Shown: positions 14,001 through 26,559, counted from the first letter of the stretch. The stretch: 64,000 bases of DNA from Gentiana macrophylla (GCA_026214975.1 CM047815.1:59155852-59219851); one strand, 5' to 3'. The notes: generated by a model not told the origin, from the sequence alone. A program made the numbers and translations.

Positions 14001-16315
14001 AGATCGGCAAAGATGGCCCCTTAAGTGAGTTATCTGTTTGACTCACCGCCACCATGAGTCTTGCCTGGAGGGAAGATGACCAAGCGACCCTTCTCGTCAA
14101 AGGGTAACAGGGCTAAAGAACCTTTAGAATTGGTACATTCGGATCTGTGTGGTCCGATGAATGTACATGCTAGAGGTGGATTCGAGTACTTTGTGACTTT
14201 CATCGATTTACTACTCGAGATTCGGATATGTTTATCTCGGTGCATAGAAATCCGAAGCTTTTGGAAAGTTTAAGGAATTCGTGCGAAGCCGAAGGCGCTT
14301 AGGCAAGTCTTTGAAATGCCTTCGCCTCGATCGCGAAGGTGAGTACATGGATACTGATTTCACTGACTACCTTTTGGAAAATGGGATTTGTTCCCAACGT
14401 TCTGCGCCCAGAACGCCTCAGCAAAACGGAGTTACTGAGCGGAGAAACAGGACTTTAATAGACATGGTCAGATCCATGATGAGCTACGTGTCACTACCGG
14501 TGTCCTTTTGGGGACATGCCCTTCAAACAGCGGTCCGCATTTTAAATGTGGTGCCGTCAAAGTCTGTTGAGAGAACGCCTCTTGAGTTATGGAGTGGGAG
14601 TAAACCTAGTTTGCATCACTACCGTATATGGGGGTGTCCGGCACATGTGCAGGTTGACAAGACTAGCAAATTGCAAGCACGTACGAAAGTATGTCTGTTT
14701 GTAGGGTATGCACAAGGGACAAGAGGAGGTCTGTTCTATGATCCAGAAGATCAGAGGGTGATAGTTTCAACTAACGCCACTTTTCTCGAGGATCAATATA
14801 TGAAAGACTTCAAACCTCGAAGTAAAGTTGTACTTGAGAAGTTACTTTCCACGACGAAGTCGACCACCGTGACACCTCATCATCACGAACAACAACACCA
14901 TCGATACACATGTCGACTTCCGACAAATTCTAGACCACTCAGACGTACCACCAGAGTGGTTAAGCCACCAGTGCAGTACGGTATGCTACCAGAGGCGAAT
15001 ATCGCCGTCTCTGATGGAATGGAGGATGATACAGTGTCTATGGATGATTCTGATAATGACATGTTGGTTGAGGCGATGAATAAGGAGATGGAGTCCTTGT
15101 ACTCTAACTCAGTCTGGAAACTTGTGGATTGCCTTGAGGGTGTACAACCCATAGGCAGTAAATGGATCTACAAGAGAAAGCAAGGAGTTGATGGAAAGGT
15201 TGAAACCTTTAAAGCTCGGCTAGTGGCAAAAGGCTACACACAGAGAGAGGGAATCGACTACGAAGAAACCTTCTCCCCTGTGGCAATGCTGAAATCCATT
15301 CGGATCCTCCTTTCAATAGCTGCATGTCTAGATTATGAAATCTGGTAGATGGATGTTAAGACAGCCTTCCTAAACGACTATCTAGACTAGGAAATATATA
15401 TGCAGCAACCAGAAGGATTTGTCGAGAAAAGCCAAGAGCACAAAGTGTGCAAGTTGCTCAGATCCATTTATGGGTTAAAGCAAGCATCTCGGTCTTGGAA
15501 TCATAGATTTGATGAAACAGTCAAGTCGTATGGTTTCGAACAAAATTTTGATGAGCCTTGTGTATACAAGAAGGTCATCAAAGATCAGGTGGCGTTCTTA
15601 GTGTTGTATGTTGATGACATTCTGCTTATTGGACCCAATAAGGAGATGTTGTCAGATGTGAAGAATTGGTTATCCACGCAATTCCAAATGAAAGATTTGG
15701 GAGAGGCGAAGTTATATTCTGGGATCCAAGTTATACGGGATCGCAAGAATATGATGTTGGTTTCATCCCAAGCATCTTACATAGATAAGATGTTGTTGCG
15801 CTACAAAGATGACGAATGCAAAGAAGGGTTTCCTACCAACCCGTCACGGCATTCAACTCTCTAAGAAGCGCCTCCACAGCACTCTCGAGGAAATTGAGAG
15901 TATGGGACGAATACCATATGCTTCGTCCATTGGTAGTCCGATGTATGCTATGTTGTGTACTAGACCGGACATCCATTATGGCGTGGGTTTGGTCACCGAT
16001 TTCACCAATCCGGCATGGACCATTGGACGGCAAAGTGAAGAATCTCCTCAAGTATCTTAAGAGAATGAGGAATTATATGCTTCTATATTCGGGTGCGAAC
16101 CTGGATATCGCAGGGTACACTGATTCTGACTTTCACTCAAATAAGGATGATAGTAAATCGACATCAGGCTCAGTGTTTACTCTGGGAGGCGGAGCAATAG
16201 TCTGGAGAAGCGTCAAGCAATCCAGTACGGCCGACTCAACTATGGAAGCCGAATACATAGCGGCCTCTGAGGCAGCTAAGGAAGCGGTATGGCTCAAGAA
16301 GTTCTGGAAGATTTA
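11005..16315 (+). pseudogene. Copia 1 gag-pol, disrupted
   Basis: Gag begins near 11005 (MSSRFLSLLND...). It changes frame, is cut at 11215 by an insertion and resumes at 12822 (MLASMSEI...). A CCHC zinc knuckle (CFHCGELGHWRKHC) is at about 13368-13410 and the protease motif WILDSGATNHVC near 13525. Integrase pieces follow at 14060-14700 (LVHSDLCGPM, DREGEY, NGVTERRNRT), then reverse transcriptase (YVDDILL near 15610) and RNase H (TDSDFHS...MEAEYIAASE, 16120-16290). Stops lie near 13899, 14023, 14272, 15346 and 15388, with frameshifts near 13130, 14280 and 15860. An intact copy would give one polyprotein, so this copy cannot move by itself. Confidence 0.93.
11216..12816. mobile_element. Solo-LTR-like insertion inside Copia 1 gag
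   Basis: The 1.6 kb segment begins TGATGACGG and ends CCGTCATCA, and is flanked on both sides by ATCAT (11211-11215 and 12817-12821). Removing it joins gag coding sequence smoothly from ...SADI to MLASMS. TG...CA ends plus a 5-bp duplication fit a solo LTR, but the inverted ends could also suit a DNA element. A related sequence lies at about 23135-23520. It contains no recognisable coding domain; one open frame at 12145-12381 has no family resemblance. Confidence 0.75.
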
Positions 16316-16677
16316 GAGTAATCCCAAATCCGTAAAATCCGATACGCCTCTACCGTGACAACAACGGGCAAAGGTCGAATTCCGTGAGAACCCGGAGTCA
16401 CCGTAAGTCAAATCATATAGAGAGAAAATATCATTTGATCGTGAGAGATTGCTCAAAGAGGAGACATTTCCGTCACGAAAATCCCTTTAGCCGACAACCT
16501 TGTCGATCCATTTACAAAGACACTTTCCATTGAGGTCTTTACGAGGCACTTGGAAAACATGGGTATTCGGGACATGAGTCATTTGCTTTAGAGCAAGTGA
16601 GAGATGTAGTTCTTGTTGTAATAGTTAATGGGTGTGCTCTAAAACAATTATTACTTGTCATTCGTGCAAGTAGAGAT
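16316..16677 (+). other. Copia 1 region between pol and 3' LTR
   Basis: Residual sequence continues past the RNase H stop, for example DNLVDPFTKTL near 16500 in a shifted frame. It ends in AAGTAGAGAT just before the LTR at 16678, a decayed polypurine tract (usual form AAGTGGGAGAT). Confidence 0.7.
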
Positions 16678-18379
16678 TGTTAGATGTAGTGCCCGAAAGA
16701 CAATTTATGTAATTTTTTATATTAATAAATGATGATTTTCTTATTCATCTTATTTGCTTTGTGCTTATATAGTATACACTGCTGCAAACCCTAAGTATAT
16801 CTATATGTAACCACTTAACTCAATGTATGGATTACACGTGAAGATTGAGTTAGTGGAGATATGCTTAAATCATTAGTCCGTGGTGAACTTAATCGAGTTT
16901 AGTGGTCTCTTGATTAAAACACCAATAATGCGCCTGAACACCTTTTAGGGCGTGATAGTCTTATCCGGACTGCCGGTAGAGGGTACCTACGTGGGGCATT
17001 TATATATGATGGCATTCATATAGATCGGACGATTTAATCTATATTTCTCGGTATAATTCCGTAATCGAGGAATCTTATTAAATCATTAGATGATCATATA
17101 TGGATCAACCTTAATCTCGAGGTAATCACAGTGGTGCCGCTTGTCTCGGGTAGTGTTTGATGTGTTAATTACGGTTCACTTGAATATGTGTTCCAAGCCA
17201 CTTCTCATTGGCACTATCTCCTCGATGAGTGAGTAGTTCGATTTTCACGCATATGGAATCCATTCCTTCTTGTGGGAAGTAGAGAGACAAATCCTTATTT
17301 GTTAGCCCCGAGAAAGTGATCGATCCCAAGAGTTCACATTTGACTAATTAGCTACTAGTCGATATGTGTACTAATTGATCATCGTGGGTTAATGGTAAAT
17401 AAGGATAAGATATTCTCGAGTCGGGTTCACAGAGACTACCCACCGAATGGATGGACAACATGGAGGGTTAATCCGTATGTAGTGATTATATCAATGGACG
17501 CTTATTCACTCTATGGGTTGAGTATAAGTATACATCTATAATCGGTAGAATTCGGGCCGGGTTTATGGTGGCGTAATCCCGGAATTAATAATTAATGTAC
17601 TTATTCTGTTCGATGAATAAGTAATTATTGGAGCTACTGGTTATAGGTCCATGGTCCCCGATGTGGCTTCTGTAATTCAGACTAATAATTTTTTTATTTG
17701 GGCCTCGGTGATAATTAATTGGTCAAGGCTAATTAATTGATATGCATGGATATTATTTAGTTGGGCTAAATAATATAATACACATAAAAGACATCTTGTG
17801 TGGGCTTATTAACCCTAAGTGTGGCGCCAACTCCTCTTTAATTATCACAAGAATTAATTTTTTGTGATATGGAAAATAAAAGATATTCTTGTTATATGAT
17901 TGGTTGGATGACTTGTTATTTGATTTTCTATTGGTCAATACATGTCACAATTAGTCATTAAGGAAAATATCTTTTTATTTTGTTTAATTAATTAATTATT
18001 TAATTAATTAATACTTGAAACCAATGATTTACTCTCTTATAAAAGGAGAGTTATTCCAAGGGTAATTGGAGGGTGAATTTTCGACCTACACACTTAAAAA
18101 GGGAGAAAAATTAGTTTTCTTGTCTAGGGTTTTTGAAGAAGAAAAACTCAAGTTTTTCTTGGTGTTGCATATCAAGGAGGTTCGTGTATCAAGAAGGGTG
18201 TCCACCAACCGCTTTGAAGAACACATCGGAAGATCAAGCGCCTCTTCCCGATATTGGTAACATGATCTTAACCCCTTGTAGTAGTTTAAGTCCTTTAATT
18301 ACACATTGTGATGTATAAGTCGTGATCCATCCACGCGCGTAGATCTAACTCGCTTAGATCTAAGATCCTACATCCTTCA
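16678..18379 (+). repeat. 3' LTR of Copia 1
   Basis: Direct repeat of the 5' LTR, starting TGTTAGATGTAG and ending CATCCTTCA, followed by the TTTTC target duplication. By eye it differs from the left copy by many small indels and substitutions. Confidence 0.93.
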
Positions 18380-19863
18380 TTTTCTCAATCAAGGGCTTAA
18401 TGTTTCGATTTTACCGTTAAACCCTTATTCTTTCGCATCGGGTGGTCCGCTCACAACCATCTACGATGTCCGACGATCCATCTTACTCTCTAACCGCATC
18501 GAATGTGTATCGTTGCAAGTTAGACATGCTTTATATCCTTGACCACCCAACCTCGAGAGATAACTACGAAGCGGGAAAATCGCTCACCGTAAACATAATC
18601 GCAACTCGCATTCTCAAGGTAGTTTTTGTAGCAAAGATCAAGCACAACTACCCCCCTTGTGACCACAATTCCTCCAACTCATCAATCAATGGCCTCAAAT
18701 AAATGTCCAAGTCCTTGCATGGGGATTCTGGTCCTGGGATAAGTAAACACGTGTGTTTATACAGTTCATTGTTGCAAACCCATGGTGCTGGATTCAACAC
18801 TTGTGTTAGAACAGGCCACATGCTGTATGTTTGACTCGTAGTACCAAACGGGCAAAACCATCTCAGAGCCGACCGAGACGTACATTTCTAGGTTCGATAG
18901 CAAAGTCCGGGTGTTGCTCGTCGAATTCTTTCTATTCTTCACCATCGGTTGGATGCCTCATCACATCCTCATCCGTAGAACGCCCCATCTTATGCCATGT
19001 CATTGCCTGAGCTGTGTGACGGAAAGCATACAAACGTCTCAAACGATGCTTTAACGGAAAATAACGTAGCACTTTCTCGAGCTACCTTTTTCCTTTTGAC
19101 TCCTTATAACGGCTCGCTTTGCACACTCGACATGATTGTAAGTCACAGCCTCCTTATAGTAAATGCAACAGCTTGTACAAGCAAGCATCGATCTTTTCAT
19201 ACCCTGCACTCCAATTTGTTTGTAAGAGTTTTTGCCTTGTAGAATGAATCGGGTAAATTTGACCCTTCCGCAAATCTTCTTTAGTTTCGCTAAAAGAATG
19301 TCGAAGCTTTCATTTGGCCACTTATACAACACTTTTATATGCATTAAATCCGCTAAGAACTTCAAGGGGGATGAGTTTTTGCATCCCGGATAAACATGTT
19401 CGTGCAATTTGGAGAGGAGTTGTTGTCATCCTCCTCTGTCTGTAAAAATTCTTCTTCTGAGGCTCTACCAAGGAAATCATTTATAACTGGAGCCATTTCG
19501 TCTCCGGATTCAACTACCAATTGAGTTGTTCGTGCACGTTTACGGGATACACCGTCTTCACCGTGGTGAAACCATGTTGCATACCCAGCTGCCCATCCCC
19601 AAAAGAAACAGTGATCATACACGTCCTCCAAAGTTTTGAAACCAATGTTGAAACACTTTTTTGCATGGGCAACGAATCTTACCTTCATCGTTAATAAATT
19701 GCCGTATGTATTCAATGAATTCACTCAACCCTTTATCAAACTCGGTTTCATTCTCACAATATACAACCATGACTTGTCTAGATCCATTTGAAATCACTGA
19801 TACACAATAACTTGACATACCATATGTGTTAGGTGTTAATACCATTTCAAGGGATGTTCTCAT
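18380..19863 (-). pseudogene. TNP2-like CACTA transposase, N-terminal part
   Basis: Reading down from 19863 on the minus strand, a transposase-associated zinc-binding-like domain appears (GKIRCPCKKVFQH, then LEDVYDHCFFWGW). Next comes the TNP2 entry region (YPGCKNSSPLKFLADLMHIK, WPNESFDILLAKLKKI) and then pieces such as LNPAPWVCNNELYKHTCLLI near 18740-18800. Frames change near 19400 and 19700. The coding sequence is cut at 18380 by the 3' end of the Copia element and resumes at 7240, so both parts were one gene. The first Met region lies inside the first unit of a tandem array (19820-20780). Confidence 0.85.
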
Positions 19864-20780
19864 ACTAATATAGTATAATTAGTTTCATTAGTATACTTTT
19901 TTTCATTAAGGCACAAGAAAAAGTTAGTATCTCACTTAAGGCACAAGAAAAAGTTAGTACCATATGTGTTAGGTGTTAATACCATTTCAAGGGATGTTTT
20001 CATACTAATATAGTATACTTAGTTTCATTAATATACTTTTTTCGTTAAGGCACAAGAAAAGTTAGTATCTCACTTAAGGCACAAGGTCTTGTCTAGTTCC
20101 ATATGTGTTAGGTATTAATACCATTTCAAGGGATGTTCTCATACTAATATAGTATACTTAGTTTCATTAGTATACTTTTTTCATTAAGGCACAAGAAAAA
20201 ATTAGTATCTCACTTAAGGCACAAGAAAAGGTTAGTACCATATGTGTTAGGTGTTAATATCATTTCAAGGGATGTTCTCATACTAATATAGTATACTTAG
20301 TTTCATTAGTATACTTTTTTTCAATAAGGCACAAGAAAAGTTAGTATCTCACTTAAGGCACAAGAAAAGTTAGTACCATATGTGTTAGGTGTTAATACCA
20401 TTTCAAGGGATGTTCTCATACTAATATAGTATACTTAGTTTAATATACTTTTTTTCATTAAGGCATAAGAAAAGTTAGTATCTCACTTAAGGCACAAGGT
20501 CATGTCTAGTTCCATATGTGTTAGGTGTTAATACCATTTCAAGGGATGTTCTCATACTAATATAGTATACTTAGTTTCATTAGTATACTTTTTTTCATTA
20601 AGGCACAAGAAAAAGTTAGTATCTCACTTAAGGCACAAGGTCATGTCAAGTTCCATATGTGTTAGGTGTTAATACCATTTCAAGGGATGTTCTCATACTA
20701 ATATAGTATACTTAGTTTCATTAGTATACTTTTTTTCATTAAGGAACAAGAAAAAGTTAGTATCTCACTTAATATAGTAT
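19820..20780. repeat. Tandem array of about 140 bp units derived from the TNP2 start region
   Basis: The segment CCATATGTGTTAGGTGTTAA recurs near 19820, 19960, 20099, 20237, 20376, 20511 and 20653, a spacing of 135-142 bp. Each unit continues through CAAGGGATGTTCTCATACTA and TTAAGGCACAAGAAAA. The first unit overlaps codons of the TNP2-like frame that starts at 19863, so the array appears to have grown from the 5' end of the gene and extends upstream of it. Confidence 0.9.
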
Positions 20781-21904
20781 ACTTTTTTCCATTAAAAACT
20801 AATACTATTTCATAAAACTAAGTCCTTAACACTTACCACTCATTGTTCTTCAATGTTAGACAAAACTAGTTTATGTTCTTCATCATCATGCTAGACATAT
20901 CATCATGTTCTTCAACAATTTTCCAACACATATACATGGCCAAGATTCATACACTACTTAATACACTACTACTTGACGAAATAAAATTTTAAGTCAATCA
21001 CACACATATACTAGTCAATCACACGCTTTATACACTAAGATGTTTCAAACAAGGAAACAAAGACTTTTAACACTTAAAACACTTTCACTCTAAGTGTAAG
21101 TGTGATCAATATTTCCAATACAATGGTCTCTGAAACGAGCCATTTTCAGTACCATTTTGGTTAGGAACAACACCCTTATGAACGATCAAACCAAATCAAC
21201 AATACCAAAGTTTATAACCAAATCATTCTACACCAATAAATCTCACCATCAAGCCTCATTCAATATCTACATGAACATATACATGAAAAAAATACTTACC
21301 TACACCATACTCATACACTATCAACTTCCATGTCCCAATGTAAACTTACCTAGCCCAAAAGCAAACAACACCAAACAACTCAACTTTCAACTTTCAACAC
21401 CAAACAACTCAACTTTCAACTTTCAACTTTCAACACCAATCAATTTCAACTTGCAACTTTCATAAAAAAAATACACATTTTGGAAATAAAATTAACAAAA
21501 TAAAAAAAAAATAACAAAATGAAATCTAAACTTAACAAAATAAAAAAAAATTATAAAATTGTAAAAGAAAGAAATTGATGGACATACCTGTTGTTGTATT
21601 GTTGTGGTGCTGCTGAGGAGTGTTGTTTCTGGCCGGAGGTGACACCCGAATTTCGCCGGAGGAGATGGTGGTTGTTGTAGTGGCGGCGCAAAGGAGGAGG
21701 TGCAAAGAGAGAGAGGCGGTGTTTCAATCGAATGGAGAGGGCATGTTTCAATCGAGTTAGGTGCCGACCGGAGGAGCGGAGGGGCGGGTGGTTGAAGCAG
21801 GAGGAGGTGCGGCTGCCGGAGGTATGTATCGCAGGTTTTGTATTTTGAGAAAGGGAGGCTGTCGAAATGAAGAAGAAGAAGAGGCTACCCGATTTAATAT
21901 AGGT
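20781..21904. other. CACTA interior upstream of TNP2, non-coding
   Basis: No domain is seen. At 21360-21450 a short CAACTTT/CAACTCAACTTTCAA repeat runs in tandem. At 21551-21890 the minus strand is GC-richer and partly open, possibly a leader exon of the transposase transcript, but nothing identifies it. Confidence 0.5.
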
Positions 21905-22468
21905 TGAAGGTTTAATGGACGACAGTCATTATTTGGGACGACATTGTCGTCCCATTAAAGTATTTTTATTTTTATTTTTGAAAACTAACTATGCTCGGGT
22001 TTGAAATCATTAATCGACTAATAAACGAGCCCCGGGTTTGAAATCACTACTCAATATATCCTCGGGTTTGAAATCACTACTCAATATAAATTACTAACTA
22101 TCCTCGGGTTTGAAATCACTACTCAATATAAATTACTTTAAAGGGACTACAAATGTCGTCCCTAAAAACAAAAATCTAATATATTTTCTCATATAACATA
22201 TTATTTTCTGGAAAAGGTTTAATGGGACGACAATGTCGTCCTTTAAATAGGCCTGGCCACGTGGAATTCCAAGCTGGCAACGTGGGGTTAATATTGTATT
22301 TATTGGCACGACATTGTCGTCCCTTTAAAGTTTCCCTCAAAAAAATCCGGCAAAAAGTTTGACTATTTTTGAATTATTTTAAGGACGACAATGTCGCCCC
22401 AATAAAGATTTTCCAGCGACGACTTTTTCGCCCCTTTAAACTTCGCCCTTTAAACACGCTTTGTAGTG
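21905..22468. repeat. CACTA right subterminal repeats and terminus
   Basis: The same GGGACGACA/TGTCGTCCC motif recurs at about 21938, 22148, 22224, 22309 and 22382, more decayed towards the tip, and the block ends in TTTGTAGTG. Between about 21995 and 22140 a separate unit beginning CTCGGGTTTGAAATCACTAC is repeated three times in tandem. Confidence 0.85.
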
Positions 22469-22471
22469 CAA

Positions 22472-23085
22472 TAGCCTCAAGCCGCAATTGTTGTGGGTTG
22501 ATATTTTCAAATTTCTGTAACAGCAGCTAAGAATTTTAGCAAAAGAGTTGTGATCATTCTAGAATTTAACAAAGAAGAACAGTATTCTTTCTTATATATT
22601 ATGCTCAACAAAGTATTACAACTATATATAGTAAACACCGAGGCATTCTAAGTTTAAACCCAACGGCTAGAATCTTAAAATAAGATTAAACACTTAACAC
22701 ATAAGCTAACAAAGAAGAAGCTAACATAATAGGATTAAATAATGTCTCATTAGTTAGACAACACCCAAGGCTAAAGATGAACAGTAACATGAACAATGTT
22801 TCTTGTCATCTTTCTATACTCCCCCTCAAGCTTGGCTGGAAGATGTTGATGAGGCCAAGTTTGCTGATGCAGAATTGAAAAGCATCCTTGGGTAGGCCTT
22901 TTGAGAAAACATCTGCCACTTGACTTTTAGTTGGGACATAGATCAAACATATACTACCTCACCCAACTTTTCTCTGATGAAGTGTTTGTCTATTTCAATG
23001 CGTTTAGTCTTGTAATGCTGGACAGGATTATTAGCTATGTTAATGGCATTTGTTGTCACTATAGAGTTTCATAGGTCGATAGAAC
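22472..23085 (-). pseudogene. Copia 3' end fragment (RNase H tail, polypurine tract, part of LTR)
   Basis: On the minus strand, 23060-22830 reads like the end of a Copia RNase H/pol, with NNPVQH-like, KHFIREKLGEVVYV and QLKVKWQMFSQKAYP pieces (typically ...QLADIFTKGLP). This is followed by a stop and the purine tract GAGGGGGAGT near 22821. The downstream 350 bp, with TGCTCAACAAAG and an AT-rich body, is then probably the 3' LTR, ending close to the CACTA tip. Its left limit is uncertain, and it is truncated on its pol side near 23085. Confidence 0.7.
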
Positions 23086-23109
23086 CATTGTCTTAGTTCC
23101 GTAAGAACG

Positions 23110-23600
23110 CCTTATCCATAGCAGCTGATCCACGGTGTAAGACGCCTACTCACGAAATACTAGCAAGAGTACTAGGTCAATCGTAGCATAGTGAGGGTGA
23201 GTCAAGATCGATCCCACGGAGACGATGCAACACAGATAATAATTCATAAATCTAACCAAGAAGACAAATAGTGGTCCTCGACCAACATAAGAACGGAAAA
23301 GTAACTGGTGTATCCCTTCTCACCGATCTCCTAACTTGGTGTAATTAATCCTTATGTCTACGTTTCCCCATAATTACCTAATTTAACCAGAACGTGTTTC
23401 TAATTCAGTTTTAAGCTACGGGTGCAATCTCCTAGTTTTATCTACTTCCATTGAAAGGACAGTAGACGCCTATGTGCAGTTAACTTCCTTCGTTGGTTGT
23501 ATTAACTCACAAGCAATAAGTTCTAGAATTGGAGTTTGATCCAAAGATCGCCTCCGCTGAACATATGACTCTTGGAGTTTTGTTGGGAACCTTGTATTTC
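23110..23600. repeat. Dispersed repeat related to the insertion at 11216
   Basis: CTAGCAAGAGTACTAGGT and CGATCCCACGGAGAC at 23160-23230 match CTAGCAAGAGAACTAGGT and CGATCCCACAGAGAC at 11260-11330, in the same order. Further matches continue, for example a CTACGGG...TAGTTTTATCTA segment near 23425. Boundaries are not clear. It is a second, diverged and shorter copy of the same family. Confidence 0.65.
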
Positions 23601-24485
23601 TTTTTAGTACTTTTTTGAGGATTCGTGACGCTTGGTTTTCGCTTGATTTCTTTTCCCTAATGTAATAAATGTTACATTTCTACCTTTAGATATTGAGTTT
23701 TCTATTCTTGGTTGGTTGAAAAATTACTCGAGTCTTTTGCTTCCGCTTTTCTTAACTCGACACGACGAGTAGTAGGCTTACGATAAAGTGAAATTTATTT
23801 TATTTTATACGCGCTTAACGCTCTTTTCCGGATAAGAACTCGTGTCCGGAACGGGCGTTATAGCTTGCTATCGAGCCAAACGTATTTTAGGCTTCCTTTC
23901 TTGTAAGATAAGATTTCTTTAGATCTTTTAGTAACGCTCGTTTTCCTTGATCATCGCGATGGTGTTCACTAGAACCGAGCAAAGTGTAAGCTTTCAGGAG
24001 TGCGGAAAGTCCGACGCCAAAGGAAGGAGGGCGGTTTTGTGAGGCGTAATCCTTCACCTCACCCGAGCCATACCCATCCCCACACCACAATCTCGAATCA
24101 CACCACGACCACGGCATAATCCTACACCACGACCTCAACCAAGGTACAACTACATTTATGGAGAACCCGGGAAGCACCCATCCGTGTCACCGTAGTAGAG
24201 ACATTCCACCGGTTTACGTAACCCCAACAACCAACATATATCCTCCACCAAATGAGTGTCTTATCCTCCACCAAGAAGCCACCCTTCACCACCAACTTTC
24301 CACCATCAACAAAGACCAAACCTTTATCGATCACCGCAGAGTCCTACCCTCGACCTACTATACCCCTTCACCCCGCTTTTGACCATCAACACGGCATTGG
24401 TTACCCACCCTACGGTTTCTATCAACAACCACCATACCAAAGAATAAATTTTACCAAAGAAGAGATGCCTTTGATACCAACCAAT
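23601..24485 (+). pseudogene. Ty3/Gypsy fragment, leader and gag N-terminus
   Basis: From about 24030 the plus strand encodes Pro/His-rich low-complexity sequence. It ends in YPPYGFYQQPPYQRINF and the junction codons for IPTN, and then the second Copia element starts at 24486. Gag continues at 33988. The stretch 23601-24000 may hold LTR or leader sequence of this Gypsy, with no clear boundary. Stops and frame changes are present. Confidence 0.55.
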
Positions 24486-26300
24486 TGTAAGGAAATCACT
24501 AGTTTAACGCAAATGAATTTAAAACTTTGATTTCCTTTTCTAGATCGCTCTTCGCTTAATGCAATAAACACGTTAAGTAGTTCGACGGTTATACCTTAGA
24601 TGATCTACAAGATCGCCGCTTTGACCGCCAACGGAGAGTAGTTCAATGCGCAAGCCGCCCACGCTGTCTGGCCTCTATCGCTAATCCACACGAACCCCTC
24701 GCCGAATCCTCCTTGATTGCTATCGAAAAACTCCGGCGCTAGATCGACCTTTTCTTCCTCACAAACTCACTATGGAGAGCTCTCTATTTTACACAAGAAT
24801 TATGAACTCTTGCAATTGTGATGTACAAAAGAGTTTTGACACCCACTTCCTTTTATATAGAGGAAGTGGCGCCCATATATGTAGTGTGGAGGAGAAGAAA
24901 ATCTTTTTTCTAATAAAATAAGGAAAATCAATTAGATTGATTTATCTCATTAATTATAATATTTTGTCAATATCATATATTGATTATAATTATCTTATTA
25001 CCATAAATCTATTTTTGCAAAATCAATTAATATCCTATATTAATATTATGGCAATATTTATTAATTAAAGTGCACAATCCAAGTGTATCCTATACACACA
25101 AAAGTGGCGCCCCATCACCAACAAATTGACTTCCGAATATTCTTTAATTAATATAATTTATATATAATTAATATCTTGTATTTTATTTATTCATAATAAA
25201 TAAATACCACCATATTAATTTACCACTATAACCTTTATAGTCTGTAGATAAACTTTCCTTATTTGGTTATCAACTATAACCGCATTTTAATCCGACTGAT
25301 GTTCATATGTGTGTGACCCGATAGGCTTCCGAATATGTTGGCCGTAGACACAAAGTGCAATTTACTAAAATGCCCTTCATACCTAACGATCACGGGATAG
25401 CGCCTAGCAACACACCGTGACTTCCCAATTATCGGAAGAGTCAAAAGCAATGACTACTACCTTTCATGTGAAGCAGCTATCGCGGTAACTTACAATCCTA
25501 TCGCTATAATAATATCCATACGATCAGATCTCGAGTGTCAATACATTGACGATCGATCTTATAATCTAGATATCATGCCTCTCGAATAACACATTTACTC
25601 CCACTTTGCAAAGATTCTCGAGAGCTAGACATTCCTTATAAGAAGGCCATTTCGATATTCACTCCCAATCATAGGATACGCGATTCCCGGACGATCAATC
25701 ATGTATACTCCGCGATGCTTCAATATCATACCCAATCACTACCGCATGATCGCCTCCGCTGTTAGAGAAATCTCAATAGTGTCAAAGCATGACAATCCAC
25801 ACCGTGATGCCATGAAGACTCCGGTCAAAAGGATAATTACACAACCGCCACATAGTGTGACACTTAATGTAAGTGGGTCACTAACGACGCATTCTCTAAT
25901 ACACGTCCACGTACAGTCCAAGTGTCTATACACTTCGATAGACGAGATCTATCCCTATCTTCTAAAAGATAGAAGACATCCAATACGTGCTAGTCCGATT
26001 ATACTATCAATGTCCCATTTGATAATATGTAAGACTAGAGACATTTAAGTACCAACCTTGTTACAGTTGATTAGAGACCTCATCAACCATAATCACTATC
26101 ATGGTTTCTCTATCACAGATTGATACTAGGGACGCATACTATATATATATACAACAAATAATATGAAGACAAACAATATATAATAACATAAGTGCTTTTA
26201 TTAATCATAATAAAGTTATTACATGAACTAAATAGATCAGAAACGACCCGACCTCGTCGGATCCGGTCCAACCCGATTGGGTTTAGACACCTTTCCAACA
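24486..26300 (-). repeat. 3' LTR of Copia 2
   Basis: Direct repeat of 32183-33987. The polypurine tract on the minus strand (26301-26315) directly precedes it, which fixes the element's orientation. Short open frames here, such as one at 25701-26048, are shared with the other LTR and are not genes. Confidence 0.93.
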
Positions 26301-26315
26301 ATCTCCCACTTGGCC
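26301..26315 (-). promoter_or_regulatory. Copia 2 polypurine tract
   Basis: On the minus strand the sequence is GGCCAAGTGGGAGAT, immediately followed by the LTR start TGTTGG. This is the standard plus-strand primer of Copia elements. Confidence 0.85.
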
Positions 26316-26559
26316 TAAAGCCAATCACCCATATGCCTAAGCCTGCAAGTGAACATGTTTCTCATGCTTAGCTTGAGACAATGCCTTGGTTAACGGATCA
26401 CCTATGTTATCATCCGTGTGGACTTTCTATCTTTACATCTCCTCTATCTACTATCTCTAATCAAGTGATAGCGCCAGAGCACATGTTTGGACTTCTCGAT
26501 GAGACCTTGGTTCCTTTGATCGAGATATCGCCCATTATTATCACAAAGATGCAGGCACT

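Larger units (their letters stand above)
7241..18379 (+). mobile_element. Ty1/Copia LTR retrotransposon 1, inserted in the CACTA transposase gene
   Basis: Two long direct repeats (7241-8937 and 16678-18379) start with TGTTAGAT and end with CATCCTTCA. The host duplication TTTTC is at 7236-7240 and again at 18380-18384. A primer-binding site complementary to initiator methionine tRNA follows the left repeat, and gag, protease, integrase, reverse transcriptase and RNase H come in Copia order on the plus strand. The two LTRs differ by scattered substitutions and small indels, so the insertion is not recent. Stops and frameshifts in pol and an insertion in gag make it defective. Confidence 0.95.
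2584..22468 (-). mobile_element. CACTA (En/Spm-type) DNA transposon with nested insertions
   Basis: The left end reads CACTACAAGAAAA and the right end reads TTTGTAGTG, the inverse of CACTACAAA. Both are flanked by the same 3-bp CAA (2581-2583 and 22469-22471), the duplication length typical of CACTA elements. Inside each end are many copies of a GGGACGACA/TGTCGTCCC motif. Relics of two minus-strand genes, TNPA-like and TNP2-like, lie between. Total length is 19.9 kb, of which 11.1 kb is a later Copia insertion, leaving a core of about 8.7 kb. Both genes are broken, so the copy is not autonomous, though its ends look usable. Confidence 0.93.
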
